In this document: positions 62,400 through 64,000 of the stretch, piece by piece
How positions within the stretch are numbered: position 1 is the first letter of the stretch
Layout: each line of letters begins with the position of its first letter
Assembly (NCBI RefSeq): GCF_019891545.1
Contig: NZ_JAHDIU010000004.1
Location: forward strand, 354,524 to 418,523
Origin: Flavobacterium coralii
Lineage (GTDB): Bacteria; Bacteroidota; Bacteroidia; Flavobacteriales; Flavobacteriaceae
Reading direction: 5' to 3'
DNA length: 64,000 bases
Position numbers and translations under genes: made by a program
The notes under the pieces: generated by a model
Told to the model about the DNA's origin: nothing
The model's database searches: none
What the model saw: the letters and a program-made list of their open reading frames with translations, nothing else

Positions 62400-63833
62400 A
62401 TGAAGCACACAAAAGTTAAAGACCTGCTGAACAGCACGAAGCCGATTGATGATGTATCTGTAAAAGGATGGGTAAGAACTTTCCGTAATAATCAGTTTTT
62501 GGCGCTTAATGACGGTTCTGTTATACACAACATTCAGTGTGTAGTTGACTTTGAAAATACTCCTGCCGAAACCCTGAAAAGAATAACTACCGGCGCAGCC
62601 GTATCGGTTAAGGGCGACCTTACCGAAAGCAAAGGCAGCGGGCAGAAATATGAAATTCAGGTAAAGCAGCTTGAAATACTGGGCGACAGCGACCCGGAAG
62701 AATACCCGATTCAGCCTAAAAAACATTCCCTTGAATTTTTAAGGGAAAATGCCCACCTGCGTGTGCGCACCAATGTTTTTGGCGCGGTAATGCGCGTGCG
62801 TTCCGTACTGTCTTTTGCAGTGCACCATTACTTTCAGGACAGGGGCTTTGTATATGTAAATACCCCGGTAATTACTGGAAGTGATGCAGAGGGGGCAGGC
62901 GAAATGTTTCGTGTTACCACACTGCCTGCGCAAAACCCGCCGGCTACAGAAGAAGGTAAAGTAGATTATAAAGAAGACTTTTTCGGCAAGGAGACCAACC
63001 TTACTGTATCGGGCCAGCTTGAGGCGGAAACCTATGCTATGGCACTTGGCCAGGTATATACCTTTGGCCCTACCTTCCGTGCCGAGAACAGCAACACATC
63101 GCGCCACCTTGCCGAATTCTGGATGATAGAGCCGGAAGTAGCATTTAATGACCTTGATGCGAACATGGATCTTGCTGAAGACTTTATAAAGTACGTGATA
63201 CGCTATGCACTTGAGAAATGTCCGGAGGACCTTACTTTCCTTGACCAAAGGATGAAGGATGAAGAAAAAAACAAGCCTGCTAACGAGCGCAGCGAAATGA
63301 GCCTGCTGGAAAAACTGAGGTTTGTTTTAGAGAATAACTTTAAGCGTGTAAGCTATACCGAGGCAATAGATATACTTAAAGGCTCTAAACCTAATAAGAA
63401 CAAGAAGTTTAAATATATTATTGAAGAATGGGGCGCCGATTTACAGAGTGAACACGAGCGTTACCTTGTAGAAAAACACTTTAAGTCGCCTGTAATATTG
63501 TTTGATTACCCCGCAAAGATAAAGGCATTTTACATGAGGCTGAACGATGACAACAACACCGTTCGCGCTATGGATATACTATTCCCTGGTATTGGTGAGA
63601 TTGTTGGCGGTTCACAAAGGGAAGAAAGGTTTGATGTGCTGAAGCAGAAAATAGCCGATATGGGCATTGATGAAAAAGAGCTTTGGTGGTATCTTGACAC
63701 CCGCAGGTTTGGTACCGCAGTGCACAGTGGCTTTGGGCTTGGCTTTGAGCGCCTGGTGCTGTTTGTAACGGGCATGACTAACATTCGCGATGTTATACCT
63801 TTCCCGAGGACACCTCAAAACGCAGAGTTTTAA
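62400..63833 (+). CDS. asnS: Asparaginyl-tRNA synthetase
   Basis: 477 residues. N-terminal OB-fold anticodon domain ([20 protein letters not shown]), then a class II core: motif 2 [26 protein letters not shown] and motif 3 [29 protein letters not shown]. It joins Asn to tRNA-Asn. Full length, ends shortly before the window's right edge. Divergent from the SMR gene. Confidence 0.96.
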   Translation: MKHTKVKDLLNSTKPIDDVSVKGWVRTFRNNQFLALNDGSVIHNIQCVVDFENTPAETLKRITTGAAVSVKGDLTESKGSGQKYEIQVKQLEILGDSDPEEYPIQPKKHSLEFLRENAHLRVRTNVFGAVMRVRSVLSFAVHHYFQDRGFVYVNTPVITGSDAEGAGEMFRVTTLPAQNPPATEEGKVDYKEDFFGKETNLTVSGQLEAETYAMALGQVYTFGPTFRAENSNTSRHLAEFWMIEPEVAFNDLDANMDLAEDFIKYVIRYALEKCPEDLTFLDQRMKDEEKNKPANERSEMSLLEKLRFVLENNFKRVSYTEAIDILKGSKPNKNKKFKYIIEEWGADLQSEHERYLVEKHFKSPVILFDYPAKIKAFYMRLNDDNNTVRAMDILFPGIGEIVGGSQREERFDVLKQKIADMGIDEKELWWYLDTRRFGTAVHSGFGLGFERLVLFVTGMTNIRDVIPFPRTPQNAEF

Positions 63834-63857
63834 GAATAGTTTATAGAGAACAAAAAG

Positions 63858-63893
63858 GGGCTGTCTCAAAAGTGATACAGCCCTAATTTTTTT
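63858..63893 (+). terminator. Terminator of asnS
   Basis: GGGCTGT (63858-63864) / ACAGCCC (63877-63883) with a 12-base loop, followed by T's. The 5' arm continues GGGGCTGTCTCAAAAG, text also common at some insertion-sequence ends. Confidence 0.7.
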
Positions 63894-63903
63894 ATACAAA
63901 TAA

Positions 63904-63921
63904 GGGAGCCCGAGAGCTCCC
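63904..63921 (-). terminator. Possible terminator of a minus-strand gene beyond the right edge
   Basis: GGGAGC (63904-63909) / GCTCCC (63916-63921), 6-base loop; on the minus strand it is followed by TTATTTG. To its right, a minus-strand frame is open from the window edge to a TGA at 63965-63963 (end LLGIVIFKDYF), too short to identify. Confidence 0.35.
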
Positions 63922-64000
63922 CATATTCGGCAAGTTTATTAACTTGCGGTGTGTCAATTAAATCAAAAGTAGTCTTTAAAGATTACAATCCCAAGCAAAA

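Noticed and set aside
1-64000. CRISPR arrays, rRNA or tRNA genes, prophage or intact transposase genes
   Set aside because: Gaps between genes are all under about 300 bases and none shows spaced direct repeats, tRNA-like folds or mobile-element proteins.

Overview
The window reads as a stretch of chromosome from a Flavobacteriaceae bacterium (Flavobacterium-like, Bacteroidota). This rests on several signs: secreted proteins with type IX secretion (T9SS) type A C-terminal sorting domains ending in KKLVVK-like tails, a TonB-dependent receptor with an N-terminal carboxypeptidase-regulatory domain, Bacteroidota-type promoters (TTG-N17-23-TAnnTTTG), families such as DUF4271, DUF4296, DUF3098, DUF5686 and DUF6252, a DnaE with a fused exonuclease domain, and moderate-to-low GC. 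No rRNA, tRNA, CRISPR array, prophage or intact insertion sequence was seen. No gene-free stretch exceeds about 300 bases.

Layout. 1-5.8 kb: a FolK-deoxynucleoside kinase fusion cut by the left edge, sppA and a large AsmA-like protein. 6-13.5 kb is the main accessory region. On the minus strand it holds a TonB-dependent receptor, a beta-helix surface lipoprotein, a very small signal-peptide-plus-sorting-domain protein and a larger T9SS protein. They diverge from a PhoB/PhoR-like response regulator and histidine kinase, and the shared intergenic region carries five heptamers phased at exactly 11 bp, the architecture of PhoB/OmpR-family operators. 13.5-19.3 kb: a glycosyltransferase, trmB, a LysE-type exporter, an alkyltransferase-like protein, and an Fe-S set (Mrp, NifU-like, ferredoxin reductase, ferredoxin). 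19.3-26 kb: two tandem M43 metalloproteases exported by T9SS, a DUF3050 protein, an acyl-CoA dehydrogenase and a carboxypeptidase-like-domain protein. 26-36.6 kb: trmN6, rimM, rpsP, a DUF6252 lipoprotein, an RRM protein, dnaE, trxA, a T9SS protein and a LuxE-like acyltransferase. 36.6-49 kb: tyrS, an epimerase, the dpm-like glycosyltransferase/pyrC/DUF4296 operon divergent from DUF4271/hemD, pckA, DUF423, saccharopine dehydrogenase with an Lrp regulator, a YugP-type peptidase and a beta-barrel protein. 49-64 kb: leuS, the ftsX/DUF3098/uppP/truB envelope operon with two more genes, a thioredoxin-like protein, a patatin, pyrH-frr, a DUF5686 protein, an SMR exporter and asnS.

Most of the window is ordinary housekeeping with clear Rho-independent terminators between units. 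The signals most worth a second look are the phased heptamer operator of the two-component/TonB locus, the secretion-signal-only mini protein beside it, and a small GC-rich palindromic repeat. Two copies of that repeat, in opposite orientations, lie in frame inside leuS, and a relative follows ftsX. There are also several genes whose -7 promoter element ends only 4-6 bases before the start codon, implying leaderless mRNAs. Functions of the accessory locus are inferred, not shown. All calls come from reading the sequence without database searches.
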